From assembly GCA_025531455.1 (NCBI GenBank), contig JAMYHL010000055.1, positions 62,001-126,000 of the forward strand: DNA of 64,000 nt. Direction: 5' to 3'. Below are positions 21,811 through 33,513 of the stretch, piece after piece. The notes under the pieces were generated by a model. It did no database searches and had not been told where the DNA came from. It was given only the letters and a program-made list of their open reading frames with translations. The first letter of the stretch is position 1, and each line of letters starts with the position of its first letter. The position numbers were made by a program, and so were the translations under genes. This DNA is from Apiotrichum sp. Y4204. Taxonomy: Eukaryota; Basidiomycota; Tremellomycetes; Trichosporonales; Trichosporonaceae.

Positions 21811-22324
21811 GGTGAGAATGAGGAAAGAGTAAAGTGAGGACAGGAGAGGGATGCGATGTCTGGGGGTGATATAAACCTGTCCAGAATGGGTCCAGAGTTG
21901 GATGGGCTGCGCGCTGTCGCTGTGGATGTTTACAAATGATCGCCCTCGGTTTGTGGCTGGAAGAAATCCATCTCATCCCATTCATATCAAGTCAATGACA
22001 CAATCGTAATTTTTTTCTTTCTTTCTTTCTGATGCTGTGCCTCTCTCCCTCTCCTCTCCTCTTAACCCTGTCCGGCGTTGGCCGGCGGCACGAACCGGTC
22101 CGCCTTGCCACGGGTGCGGCTTGCGGCGCGCAGCACGCGCCGCGTGCCTGCGTGTCTAACTTTGAACTGTGTACTGTGCCCACTGTGCCCGCTGTGCTGT
22201 CGGTTAGGTAGCGAGCTCAGCGAGCGCGGGAGGCGGAGAGAACAGCGTCCTACTACAGTACTAGTACTACTACCGGTGTCCGTCTGGTGTCTTCGGATTG
22301 ATCTGATCGCGGAGAGTGCCGAAG

Positions 22325-22372
22325 GTCCCCCAGGTCCCCGAGGTCCCCGGGTCCCCGAGGGATGTCCCCGGG
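22325..22372. repeat. Imperfect GGTCCCCGA tandem repeat
   Basis: Five copies of a GGTCCCC core, spaced 9 to 14 bases apart, give a locally very GC-rich, self-complementary stretch. Confidence 0.75.
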
Positions 22373-22670
22373 CTGCGGATGACGCGCGGCGGTGCGCTAT
22401 CTCCCCGCCAGGCCGCCAGGGAATGACGTTTGTCTGACGTTGAGTGTTCTCTGTTTAGACAAGACATGCATTTTGGAGTTTGTAGGTACGATTGTTCCGC
22501 AAACTCTGTTCCGCTCTGCGCGTTCAGCTGGGCACATGGGCTGTAGAAGAAAGAGTACGACGCTCCACACTTCAAGACACAGTGTAACACGTTGTCGCCC
22601 AACGAGGTATGCATTGCGCGCCATCCCTCAGAGGTTGTCCATCAGACAAGGGCGGAGAGGGCTGCTCCGC

Positions 22671-22710
22671 TCTCGGTGTCTCTCGGTGTCTCTCGGTGTC
22701 TCTCGGTCTC
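22671..22710. repeat. 10-bp tandem repeat TCTCGGTGTC, four copies
   Basis: The unit TCTCGGTGTC occurs three times exactly and a fourth time with one change (TCTCGGTCTC). No gene overlaps it. Confidence 0.9.
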
Positions 22711-22860
22711 GTGCGTGATAGTGGCTGGAAGAGAGAATGCACATGTGCACAGCGCGCAATGCATGTGGCGTGGATCCAGAGCGTTCCATCGCGGCCATCA
22801 CGCGTTCGCGACACGCCTCTTACGGCGCCACACAACACGCCATGCACGCCACCCGCTTCC

Positions 22861-22900
22861 CTGCTCCACATCCTGCTCCATCCTGCTCCATTCTGCTCCA
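22861..22900. repeat. 10-bp tandem repeat ATCCTGCTCC
   Basis: About four imperfect copies of CTGCTCCATC are followed, 30 bases further on, by three copies of an unrelated 8-bp unit ATGCTCAC (22931-22956). Confidence 0.8.
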
Positions 22901-23808
22901 CAACCTGACTCACCGTCCGCTGTCACTCACATGCTCACATGCTCACATGTTCTCACCGCACCATTATCCCATTTCTGCATGCAAAAAGCTCGCGACTAGT
23001 AAACAATAACACCCTCTCACATCTCCCATCCCATCTCATCGCCCCACGGAAACCAAAACCAAACCGAGACCGCTAGCCAGCTAGGCTGAGTCACGCTGCG
23101 GCGGCGCTGGCGCGGCCAACAAGCGTTGGGGGTTAGCACTTACCTATCTCACGGAAACGTTAGCGGCCGCCACTGAATGGCGCTTGGCACGGCGGATACC
23201 GTACTCGTATTTCGACACCGATACTCTGATGGATACTTGCTTGACTCTTGAGTTGGGACGCGCAGGGGCGCATGCACGCGGGCATGCACAACATACCGCG
23301 CCGGGCTGCCGGCGGTAACGAGTGGGGAAGAAGGAGAAGGGAGACAAATCTGGATCTTGATCTGGGGAATGGACACCACAGAGCTGTGGGGTGGGGAATG
23401 TAGATGGGTGATGTGGAATGCTGATGGACCGGGCCTGGTGCTCGAGTACGGCAGCGCGGAGACACCGCCAGTGGGTCCAGTGGGTGGGTCCAGACTCTCT
23501 AGGCCGAAGCTTTGTCAACAAAGCTTGCGATCTTGCAAAGCTTCTCGTGGGGTTGGTACAGGAACAGGCACGCAAGCGAGGGCGGAAACTTGCACGAGCG
23601 AGCGGTGACCGCCGCCGAAGAAATATTATAACGAGGCGAGGATGAACAGGACGGGGTAATGGGGGGATGCGACGCGTTGCGGCGTGTGGAATGCTTGATG
23701 GAGGCTGTTGATGCAATGCAGTTGGGACGGACGATATCGTTGACAAGGACCAACACTGTTGATACACGATCTGATGCACATATCGGGTCATTCGGGTCAT
23801 TCACAGCC

Positions 23809-26438
23809 TCAAGCTGGCGTCAGCGCTGATCGTGTAGCAGGCACTCACCATCCAGACGCGGCACCTTGCCCTTGCCGCCATTTTCCTCGTCGTCGAGCTC
23901 GCGCGAGCGCTTCGTCGGAGACTGTAGCGGCGCGGCGCCTGATGGGCTCACGGCTTCGGTGGCCGGGAGAGTCTCCTCGTCGCCGACATCGACAATGGCG
24001 TCGGCATCCTCTGCCAGCTCGTCGTGCTCCTCGGCGGCGTACGTCTCGTCTTCGCCTTCCTCGTACGTTTCTTCGTCGAGGTGCTCGTACTCTTCTTCTC
24101 CATCTTCCTCGCCCTGGTGCTCCCCCTCACCGTCGTCTTCCAACTCATCATACTCCTCATCGCCGGCAATCGTGGACTCGAGGTCGGCGTCATCGGCCTG
24201 CGCCTCCTCAGCAGGGGCCTCGGCAGTTGCGCCCGCATGATCTGGAATGTTAGACACCATTGCTTGATTGCTACACAGTCACGTACCAGCAGACGCAGCG
24301 AGGGCGTGTTCGGCGATGCCCTCGATGCCGTATTCGTCGCCTTCAGCTTCTCCGGCTTCTTCAGCTTCTTCAGCCTCCTCCGCATACTCGTCGTCTTCAG
24401 CGTATCCCTCATCAATCTCTTCGGGTTCTGCCTCTGCTGCGGCTTCAGCAGTGCCGTCGGCTTCAGCAGTGCCGTCGGCTTCAGCGGTCGTGTCTGCGGT
24501 GTCTTTCGTGGCGGCATCAGTGGGAGCAGTAGCGGCATCGTCACGGGCATCGTCGCCGGCGCCATCGTGGACGCCATCAGCCTTGGCAGCAGGTACCTCG
24601 GCCTCCTCCACAGAGGCGACGAGGGCAGCCTCGCCAATGGCGTCGATACCGAAAGTGTCGCCCTCGTCGCCCTCGCCGTCCCCTTCCGCCTCTTCATCTT
24701 CGGGCTCATATCCTTCCATCTCGCCCTCTGCCTCGGCTTCCGCCTCGACTTCCGCCTCGACTTCCGGTTCGCCTTCGACATTGCCACCCGCATCGTCAGC
24801 TGCGGTTTCGACCACTTCAACGAGCTCCACAGCCTGGACAGTCTCGCCAGCCTCAGCTGGTGCCACAGATTCAGGTGCGAGTGGCTCAGTGTGTTCCGCG
24901 GAGGGACCAGCCTGTGCCGCGGCTTCCGTGACTTCTGGTGCGGATTCTGCTGGTGCTGCTTCCGCGGCGTCGGCTGCCGTCAGCTTCACCCAATCCTGGA
25001 GGTACTCACCCTCAACCGTGGCGTCGGCCTCAGTGCCCTCTGGGTCTTCTTCCGCGGCAGGTGCTTCGCCGTGGTCGTGCGCAACCGCTTCTTGGGGATG
25101 ATCGTCCGGGGTCTCTTGGACTTCCGCAGCAGCTTCTGCGCCATCTGCGCCTTCTGCGCCCTCGACGAATTCCTCTGCCTCGCCCTCAGCGCCCTCGCCC
25201 TCATACTCGTCGTCGTACTCATACTCCTCGTCATACTCGAACACGTCGTCCTCTCCTTCTCCCTCATGTTTCTCCTCTTCCTCATGCCCGTGCTCTTCCT
25301 CGAGGCCGGCGCTATTACGCGCGCTCTCGCGCGCCTCGGCGGCCGCAACCTCACGCTTGATCGCCTCGAACCGCGCGATGAACCGGTGCGGCACGTCCGT
25401 CACAAACAGCTGCACTGGAGTCGGTAGGCCGCAGCCCTCGTGCAGCGCGAGGACATCGAGCAGCGTTGTCGAGTGGAGGTTGACGTCGTCCTGAATGTCA
25501 GCTGAACGCATTGAAACCCAGTGAAAGAAAGAGCGCAGACTCACCTCGCCCATTTTGAGGTCCATCATCTTTTCGACGAGTACAAACTCGCCGGAGAGGG
25601 TCACGCCTTCTGCTGCCATTTCCGCGCGGAGTGCTTTGAGCAGTGCGTCGAGCCCCTCCTCCGCAAGCTCATCTCGTCCGGAGAGGTACACCGGGAGGTC
25701 GGGATTTGGCACAGTGCCGTCGCCAGCGTCTTCCTCCTCGACCGGGGTGAAGAGCGCGCGCGTGCCCAGCTCGGGGATGTGCAGCAGGATTGGGGCGAGG
25801 GGCGGGAGCTCCTCGTCGTAGTACTCTTCGTCGTCGGCTTCGCGTGTTGTCTCTGCATTATTGTGTGTGTCTGCGGCGTGTTCTGCAGACTCGGTTGGTG
25901 CAGGCTCGTGGGCGTCGAGGTCTCTGGTCTCGGGGACAGGCGCGTCAACTGCCGCTGGCTTAGTGGGAGCCACAATCTCCTCCGCTTCAAGCACCTCGGG
26001 CTCTTCTTCAGCCTGTTCTTCAACGTTCTCAGGCTCAGTCGGCTCCTCGACAATAGGCTCGGCATCATGCGTTTCGAGTGATGCGTCCTGCGGCTCCGCG
26101 TCGGCATCGTCAACCTCGACTCCAGCAGTAGTCGCCTCGACCTCGACCTCAATCTCCGTAATCGGCTGCTCGGCCTGGCCCTCGGCCATATCGTCCAGGA
26201 AGGCATCAAACGCGTCATTGTCGAGCGCATTTCCCTCCTCGATATCGAGGTCCTCGGCTTGCACAATGCCCGGCGGCGGAGCCGCCGCTGCAGGCTCAAT
26301 CTTGACGTTCTCGCCATCCATCTCGACTTCGACCTCGATTGCGGCCGGGGTCATCCGTGCGTCCGCTTCCGCAAAGCTGTCGGCAAAGCCGCCGTCGTCG
26401 TAGTCCATCATTTCCTCGTCGAGAAGGTCGAGGTCCAT
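23809..26438 (-). CDS. Very acidic, probably nuclear protein of unknown function
   Basis: The protein is about 825 residues, dominated by Glu, Asp and Ala. The N-terminus (MDLDLLDEEMMDYDDGGFAD) is acidic. A more ordered core follows, encoded about 25830-25340: LPPLAPILLHIPELGTRALF, VYLSGRDELAEEGLDALLKA, EFVLVEKMMDLKMGE, then after an intron NLHSTTLLDVLALHEGCGLP and FVTDVPHRFIARFEAIKREV. The remainder is nearly uninterrupted acidic repeat, ending SPTKRSRELDDEENGG, KGKVPRLD and a final Ala. That C-terminal KRSR and KGK-type basic patch may be a nuclear signal. The core suggests a conserved fungal family, but I cannot name it. Introns are near 25502-25544 and 24243-24287; the last (23814-23848, 35 nt) puts the stop just after the basic patch. 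Confidence 0.82.
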
Positions 26439-27171
26439 TTTGGGGGGAATGAAAGAAATATAGGGGAGGTGTAAGTCGCCACCGTGTGGCAGGAGTGATG
26501 CGGTTGTGTCGCGTATGTATCTCTCAATCTAGGTGTGTCTCTATGCGATGCGGTCGTGCTCTTGATAATCTTGCTCTTTGTGTCGCTGTGGATGCAAGAA
26601 AGCGCGAAAGAAATGGATAAGAGAGAGTGATGATGAGAAGAGAGAGAAATCAAAGGGTGGATGCAATTGAAATGTAAATGGGCGCGTCCAAATTCCCACC
26701 AACTGCACTGCGAGATGGAGCTGAGCATGAGAGCACTGTCCACTCAGCTTTGTTTCCAGATGGATCCATCAGCTATCAGACTTTGGGCGACAACCATCAC
26801 AGAAATGCATCACAATTGCAAGTCGCTGCACCGTGACATCTCATGCATGATACCAGTCAAGAAGGGCGACTCTGAACGATCTGGAAGTTTGGAAAGTGCA
26901 CCTCAGATGCAAATGATAGGTTAATGGCGCGCTCAAGCAGGGCGTCAGTGGCGGGTGGCAACTGGAATGAGTGAGACTCTGTTGATCTGGACATTGAGCC
27001 GGCATGGCCCATCGCCCATAGCCCATAGCCCAACGTCCATCGACCATCGACAGTAGTCAAGATCTCGCGCCTCGAGAAGCTTCTGCAGCCTGCAGAGCTG
27101 CGGAGCATCGGAGCATGCATCTCGCATGCACCCCTAAGTCTACTCTCGCTCCGGCACCTGTCGCATCTCGT
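26439..27171. other. Intergenic region; promoter of the acidic protein gene
   Basis: No gene is seen. A short imperfect repeat of GCCCATAGCCCAT and CCATCGACCATCGAC lies at about 27006-27050. Confidence 0.5.
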
Positions 27172-28328
27172 CTACAACCACACAAAGTCCGTAACCCCCT
27201 CAACATCAAGCTGCGCGACCCTCCTCCAGGAAACGGCATCCCACACCTCAACGCCGCCCGCACACTGCCCCGCGAGCGCGACGAGCTTGCCATCAGGCGA
27301 AGGCGCCATCCCGCGGACACAGCACAGTCCCGTGCGGACATGCCTGATCTCTCCCGCCCTGCCGCCGCTGTACGCAATCACCGCGACGCTCTCCCCCCTC
27401 TGCCCATCAGGGCGGAACGTCGCCTCCGTCCCCGCCCCATCATTATGGAGTTCGCCGCGGTTCGACGCCCATACCTCCCCCTTACGGGCGATGATCTCCG
27501 CCGAGTCCATCCCCCGCGCGCCGTCCCGCGCCCCCGGCGGCGGGATCTCGGCCCGCGAACCCGCAATCGCCGGCGTCGACTTTGTAGCATCTGCGGGAAA
27601 GGCGAGGACCGCGTGCGCCAGCTCGCCAAGCACGTAGATTACCGTTTCTGCCGTGAGCCATGGCCAACAACAGACGTACCGTCGGGAGAGAGCGCACAGT
27701 GTCGTGGGCCGAACCCAGGCTCACACTGGATCCAGTCCAGGACCTCGCCGCGCTCCACATCCAGGAGATAAACACGGTCACTGCCCAGGTCGGCGGCCCA
27801 TACGCCGCGTGCCGTGCGCAGCGCATGGTGCGCGTGCGGCGCGTCCTGCCGCTTGGCGTTCGGCGCGGCCGTGTCCGCGTACGCGTACGGCAGCGGGATC
27901 TCGCGCAGCTTTTCGTGCGTCGAGAGCGAGTGGATCGACACCGTGCCAGACATGTACTGTCGTCAGCATCCGAACATCAATCCTGGAAGCCTGGAAGCTT
28001 TGAAGCTTGGAAGATCCAAGGCTTGGGTACCTCTTGTTTTTCTACCCACGTTGGAAATAACGACCTCGTCCCGGTCCTCGAGCCCAAGGACATGGCACGG
28101 CGCACCGCCCGTCCCCACCCTGCCGGTGACCTCGAGCCCGTCATCAAAAAACACCACCTCCCCGTGCGGGTCCTCCTCGCTCACGGCCACTATCGCGTTT
28201 CCCACCCTCTCGACCCAGGACGGGTTCGGCGGCGCCGGGCGCTCGTTTACCACCGCCAGCCCCGTGTCGGTTAGCGAGAGCTGCACGAGGCGCGGGCGGT
28301 ACCCGCCTGCCAGGAGGGTGTAGTTCAT
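27172..28328 (-). CDS. Lactonase-type seven-bladed beta-propeller protein (6-phosphogluconolactonase-like)
   Basis: The protein is about 345 residues in three exons, with introns near 27957-28049 and 27639-27675. It starts MNYTLLAGGYRPRLVQLSLT and shows the repeating pattern of the fungal lactonase (PF10282-type) fold: ERVGNAIVAVSEEDPHGEV, YMSGTVSIHSL, APHAHHALRTARGVWAADLG, GFGPRHCALSPDG, VYVLGELAHAV, AEIIARKGEVWASNRG and a CCVRGMAPSPDGKLVALAGQ blade. H-x-x-PRH and SPDG motifs recur at blade turns. In bacteria this fold can hydrolyse 6-phosphogluconolactone; in fungi relatives include carboxy-cis,cis-muconate cyclases, so the substrate is uncertain. It is probably cytosolic, as no signal peptide is visible. 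Confidence 0.87.
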
Positions 28329-28658
28329 GATTAGTGGGATGTCAAGTTCTGGGGGAATGTAGTCTGTACGGCCTCATGGCCTCTTATAGCCTTGCATTGT
28401 TATCGCGTCCGCAGGGTGACGCCGCTGACGCCGACCCCTGTTTCCGGGGGCTCGGCGCATTCTTGCGCCGCTTGCGCCGAGAACCCCCCGAGACACTTGC
28501 CGCCGGCAGCGGGCATGGCCGCTCTGCTTCTTGGCCAATGAACAGCCCCCATGCTCTTGACTAAACACATGCTATCCAGATCTCTATTGCGCTCAATCAC
28601 AAATCATGCATATCCGCGCTGCGCGCTACTGATTGCGCCCAGCGCGCGCTCACGCTGC
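28329..28658. other. Intergenic DNA
   Basis: This short gap between two minus-strand genes should hold the lactonase promoter and the NOT4 terminator. Nothing else is visible. Confidence 0.5.
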
Positions 28659-31549
28659 CTAATACCGCCGCTGCTGCACATATCCCATCTGGCCGTACAC
28701 CTGCGGACTCGCGGGGCCCTGCACGTAGCTCTCGTAGCCCGGCGGCACACCCGTGGGTCCGTTCGGCCCGGGACCATGGTGGTTGCTCGGGCCAGACGGG
28801 CCTCCGGGGCCATACGGTCCAGGACCGGGACTCGGACCCAGCGCATCAATCTGCGGAGAACCGTAGTAGCTGCTCCCGAAGCGTGAAGGGTACGACCGGT
28901 TGTAGCTGTAGTCGCCGCCACCGTTCGACCACGAGTCCGAGTTCGGGGCTGCTGCTGCTGCCGCCGCTGCTGCGGCGTGCGGGTTGAGATGTGCGAGCGC
29001 CGGGTGCACGCCTCCGTGGTGCGCCGCCTTTGAGACCGCCATTGCTGCACGCATGTCGTCGCCATTGTACCCGTTGGCACTCGATGCGCGGCCCCATTCG
29101 TCCCGCCCCGGGTGGAACGGCGACTGCCCGCGGCCAGTCGACGCCATGCTCCCTCGGCGGGCAAACTCGAAGCGCGACGCGGTCCGCGGTGCGAGGTCCG
29201 CCTCCGAGTCAGTAGACGCCACAAGCGACGGCTCATCAGATGTCGGCAGCGAGCTGGGCTCAATCGGCGAAGACGGGGCAAATGGCGAAAATGGTCCAGA
29301 ATACGGCCCTCCTGCGCCTTCACGCGGGTGTGCCGCCATCAACGACGCCAGTGGAATGCCCAGCTTTGGTAGCTCCTCGAACAACGGGTCGAATGGCTTG
29401 GGCTCGAATGCTCCAACCTCGTGCGACTGCGCAAGCAGCCGGGCGAGCTCGTCATCATCCAGCGCCCAGGAGAACGCAAATCCAACCTTGGCCGCGTCGG
29501 GCTCCATAAACACATCGTCAAAGTCGGGATACGGCGAGTGGATCGGGTACTCGGTAGACAGCGACTTTGGCTTGAGGGCGTAGGTCGATGGTCCTGCTTC
29601 CGGCTGCATCGGCTCTGGCTCGGACACGAACGTGTGGAGAGGCGAGGTCGGGATCGCAATCGGCGCGGATGCCGGCGTGCGCGTCGGCTCGGACAAGACA
29701 TCGGCGAGCTCTGCAGGCTCTGCGGGCTCGGGCGTGGCCTTGGCTGCAGACTCTGTGACTGGAATGCCTGGGGGTGGAGGTGGGGTTGATGTGGTGGTGG
29801 TCGTGGTAGTGGTGGTTGTGGTTGTGGTGGTGGTTGTGGTGGTGGTGGTCGGGGCAGGGGTTGTGGTGGAAGTGTTGTTGGAAGTGGTGGTGGTGGTGGT
29901 TGTTGGAACAGCGGTGGAGACCTTTGGCGACGAGGTCGTGCCCGCCAGGGCCGCGAGCGACGACGAAATGTCCACCGTCAACGGCTTCTTCTTCGGCGAC
30001 GTGTGGCCGCTGCTCGCAGATGTCGATAGATCGCTCCGCCCGCGCGCCATGGTCTGGGAACGTTTCTTCTCCTTCTCTTTTGTGATCAAGCCGATCGACG
30101 ACGACGCCTGTGGCGGTGGGAACGCGGATGTGCTGCGCCCGCCGAGCGGGATGAGCGTACTCTGTATCTTGGTCGGACGCTGTGAGCCGACAGCGCCAAC
30201 GCCCGAGCGCGATGACGTGCTTGACGCTGGACGTGAGGCGAGTGGGCGCATACCCCAGTTGGCCGTGCGTGGAAGCGCAGAAGAATCGACATCGTCGGCG
30301 GACGGCTTTGGCCATGCAGACTTTTGCGAAATCGGCGGCGGCTGGAGCTGCTGCTGGAGAGTCTGGCGTGCGTCGTACTCTGCGGGTCGAGTAAGTGCAG
30401 TCTCAAGGTCGTGGCGCGAGAACGTATCTCCATCCCCACCCCACTCGTGCAGGTTTGGGCAGTGTGCGTTATCACACTTCATCCCCCGCAAGAACGAGTC
30501 ACAGTAGCGAGTCGTGCCGTATGAGGCGTGGAGGACCTGACCGGCTGGACCCTGCGGCGCGGGAATTCCGTCCAGCGAGGAGATAGCCCGTGCGGCATCC
30601 TCGCGCCGAACGTAAACAATGTAGATACCGGTCGCGGTCGACGGCGAGTCCGCCTCCGGTCCGCTCGTGACAGAGTTTGGTGCGATAGCTGCGCGATCTC
30701 GCAAGAAGATACGCGCAATCTTGCCATACTGCCCGAAATAGTCGTTTGAACGAAGAATGGAGACAGCCTCTTCTGGCGAACCCGAGCCGGGGATCTTCAT
30801 TCCCACAACGTAAACCGAGTTCTTCATAACAATACGAGTCTCGAGAAAGTGCCGCCGTCCCATTGAATCGAGCTGTTTGCAGACCTTTGCGCGCTTGGCC
30901 TTCTTTTCCTTGACGCGGCGAACCCTGGGATGAGCTGGATTAGTCATGGGGAGACTCACTCGTCAAAGTCGACCGGCTGGAACACGACGCTGTTCGAGTC
31001 ATATTTCCGGCGGCACCCTGGACAGCGCGGGTCGTCGAGCAGCAGCTTGTTGTAACAGAACTGGCAAATCTGGGTGTGAGCGGCGACGTGTCGGATGAGA
31101 GCCTACCTGTAGACCACACTGGCACGGTTTGAAGTTCTGGTCCGAGAGGTCGAGCGGCTCGGCGCAGACCATGCAGTCCGGGTCGTCCTGTATGTGAGCA
31201 ATGGGACATGTAGTTGTGCATGTGCGGTGCAGGTAGCTTGCGCGCAGAGGAATAAGGCAACTACACGCGTGCGAGGGAAGCGCGTCGCGCCGGCTGAGAG
31301 GGAACGCATCTGTTCAGCCGGCGCGCTCCTCGCCCTCAGCTCGCAATCTTTCGCACCGCACTCTCCACGCACCTCTTCATCACTCCACGCGACATCCTGG
31401 AGCTGCTTGAGGACTTCGCGGTTGACGCCGCCTGATCCGCTGGACGCGGCGTGCGACGCGTGGTGGTGCGAACCGCTAAAGCTGCGGAGGGACGCGAGCG
31501 GCTGCTGCCCGGTGGTGGGGTTGACGGGGAGCGGGTGGACTGTTGGCAT
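28659..31549 (-). CDS. NOT4: CCR4-NOT complex E3 ubiquitin ligase NOT4 (RING-RRM-zinc finger)
   Basis: NOT4 ubiquitinates ribosomal and other substrates during mRNA surveillance and is part of CCR4-NOT. The first exon (MPTVHPLPVNPTTGQQPLAS) is followed by an intron to about 31196. A complete C4C4 RING then lies at about 30962-31190, with cysteine spacing 2-13-1-4-2-10-2, as in the family. A coiled basic linker (VRRVKEKKAKRAKVCKQLDS) precedes an RRM (VYVVGMKIPGSGSPEEAVSI, KIARIFL, GIYIVYVRREDAARAISSLD). A C3H zinc finger follows (YCDSFLRGMKCDNAHCPNLH). The long C-terminus is disordered, with a polythreonine tract (about 29790-29890) and an alanine run. The total is about 850 residues. The gene is divergent from BUD13. 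Confidence 0.95.
29790..29910 (-). repeat. Trinucleotide repeat coding polythreonine in NOT4
   Basis: On the plus strand GGT/TGT triplets run almost without break. On the coding strand these are ACC/ACA codons giving about 20 consecutive Thr, with flanking Thr/Asn/Pro runs. Codon choice alternates, so this is not a pure microsatellite. Confidence 0.9.
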
Positions 31550-32337
31550 TGGGTGAGGGGAAAGAGTCGGTGGTGAGTGGTGGAAATGTTGTGTTGTTGT
31601 TGTTGTTTGCTTTGCTGGGTATCACGGATGGTGGAATGCTTGGACGGATATGAAAAGGCGCGGTGGCGGGGGAAAGTGTGATAAATGTGGTATCTGGAGA
31701 CGATGCAGGGAGTGCAAGTGCAATGGAGGAGGGGAGGGGGAGTGGAAGTGACGAGAGAAATGAGAATGAGAGAAAATGAGAATGAGTGGAGGAGAAGGGG
31801 GGTGGGGGAAGGTGGAAAATGGAATAATGAATGATGATGGATGAAGCAAGGACGACAGCGAGCACAAGGCAATGGGTGGGGAGCGAGGGGAAGGGGCAGC
31901 AGCAGTAGGCAATGTCCGTTCTCCTGCCAACGACGCGCGCGCCAGCCAGCCAGCGGGTTGGGTGGCGGCCAACAAGACAAGACAAGGGGGAAAGGAGCCA
32001 TGCGGGCGGGAGACGGGGGTAAATTTAATGATTAGGTAATAGGCATAATCAACACCGAAGCCCTGGGTCTCACTCCGGGTCTTTGCGGGAATATCCGGTG
32101 AGGCAGAATTCGGGTGGCAAAATGAACTGTACAGTGGTAGTGCTGGAGACTGGCGCACGACCTGGAGATTGTGGATGATGACATTGAATCGATGGTCGTT
32201 GTCGCGTTCAAAGCAACAACAACAATTTAACAACCTGTTCCCCAGATAACAACAACAACAATCAACAACTAAAAGGAGCATAGAGCGGCGTCTTGCTCCC
32301 CACTCACTCTTCCTCCCCTTTCTCGTCTCTCTCCACC
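31550..32337. promoter_or_regulatory. Divergent promoter of NOT4 and BUD13
   Basis: The two genes are transcribed away from this 790-base interval. Near BUD13 it carries CAA-rich stretches (about 32215-32270), expected in an unstructured 5' leader, and near NOT4 a CA/CT-rich minus-strand leader. Plus-strand frames in it are not gene-like. Confidence 0.5.
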
Positions 32338-33513
32338 ATGTCCAATCTCAAATCATACCTGGCATCAAAGTACGTCTGTCATCCAATCTCCCAGCTCACA
32401 GCAGATACATGTCCGGGCCAAAGGCGGACGCGATCCTCGCACAAGCCGGCGAGAAGAGAAAGAAGCGGAAACGGAAGAACGAGGACTATGTCGCCGAGAG
32501 CAGCAGTGGCGGGGGGCTGGTGCTGAAAGACGAGGACGAGTGGGGGAGTAAGCGGCGGGACGCGGACGAGGATGATGAGGATGCGCCGGGTGAGTGTGGT
32601 CTGCTGACATGGTCTTGGTTGTCCCCAGCTGACGGCAGTCCTCGGAAAGGAGGCGGCAACGTTCAAAAAGGGCAAGAGCGCGTGGGCGACCGTTGGATCC
32701 TCGACACTACCGGTCCCAGACGTGGCGGTCAAGCAGGAGCCTGACGCAGAGCCAGAAGCACCAAAGCCGCAGCTCACGAAGCGGCGCGGTGGCCTGCGCA
32801 CAGCGGCGCAAATGGCGGAAGAGGCGGCGCGCGCGGCAGCAGAACGCTCGCCGTCGCCCGAGGCCGGCGGCGCACACACGCAGACCGTGCATCGTGATCA
32901 GACGGGACGCGTGCTGGACGTGGAGGCGCTCAAGGCCAAGGCGAAGCAGGACGAGCTCGACGAGCAGCGCAAAGCTGCGGAACGGAAGGGGTGGACGAAG
33001 GGCTTGGTGCAGCAGGACGTGGCGAGGCAAAGGGCCGCGGAGGAGCGGCGGATGGCGACGGCGGATGTTGCCAGGTGAGTGTTGTGCATATGGAGCGCGT
33101 CGTGGGCTGTTTGCTGACATCAGACATGCGGACGATGAGCGGATGAACGCCGAGCTCAAGGAGGTCGAGCGGTGGGACGACCCGGCGCTCAGGTTTGGAG
33201 TGAGTTGTTCTGGGCGTTCTATCTGGGCATAACTGACATCCCAGGGGACGACGAAGAAGAAGAAGGGACCAAAGTATCCGACATACAAGGGCGCGTGGCC
33301 AGAGAACCGCTTCGGCATCGCGCCAGGATATCGGTGGGACGGTGTCGGTGAGTGAAGCCGGGTGGCAACTGCGACGGCTGCTGGAGTTGATCTTTATTCT
33401 GTGTACTGACGGCAGACCGCTCGAACGGGTTCGAGAAAAAGTGGATCCAGGCGCAGAACACGCGCGCACGCAACACGTACGAGGCAAACAAGTGGAGCAT
33501 GGAGGACATGTAG
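32338..33513 (+). CDS. BUD13: Pre-mRNA splicing factor BUD13 (RES complex)
   Basis: BUD13 is the scaffold of the RES (retention and splicing) complex with Snu17/Ist3 and Pml1, attached to the activated spliceosome. Five or six short introns (about 32371-32406, 32590-32628, 33075-33122, 33200-33244, 33347-33413) give a continuous frame of about 320 residues. It starts [20 protein letters not shown]. The middle is basic and acidic ([13 protein letters not shown]) with [20 protein letters not shown]. The C-terminus has the defining BUD13 signature: [35 protein letters not shown] and a final NKWSMEDM. The first exon is tiny ([11 protein letters not shown]). It shares a divergent promoter with NOT4. 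Confidence 0.95.

Larger units (their letters stand above)
21811..23808. other. Intergenic DNA with several short tandem arrays
   Basis: There is no supportable gene in 2 kb. It contains a TTTC run (about 22013-22030), GGTCCCC-type repeats (22325-22372), a perfect 10-bp array (22671-22710), an ATCCTGCTCC array (about 22861-22900) and ATGCTCAC copies (about 22931-22956). Minus frames near 23144-23800 are not gene-like. Confidence 0.5.

Noticed and set aside
23144..23800. 218-codon minus frame upstream of the acidic protein's 3' end
   Set aside because: Composition is Ser/Pro/Arg/His-biased, without domain or splice support, and other frames are equally open.
24024..25427. 467-codon plus frame with many hydrophobic residues
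   Set aside because: It is the complement of the Glu/Asp-rich minus-strand gene; GAG/GAC codons read backwards give Leu/Phe/Val-like runs.
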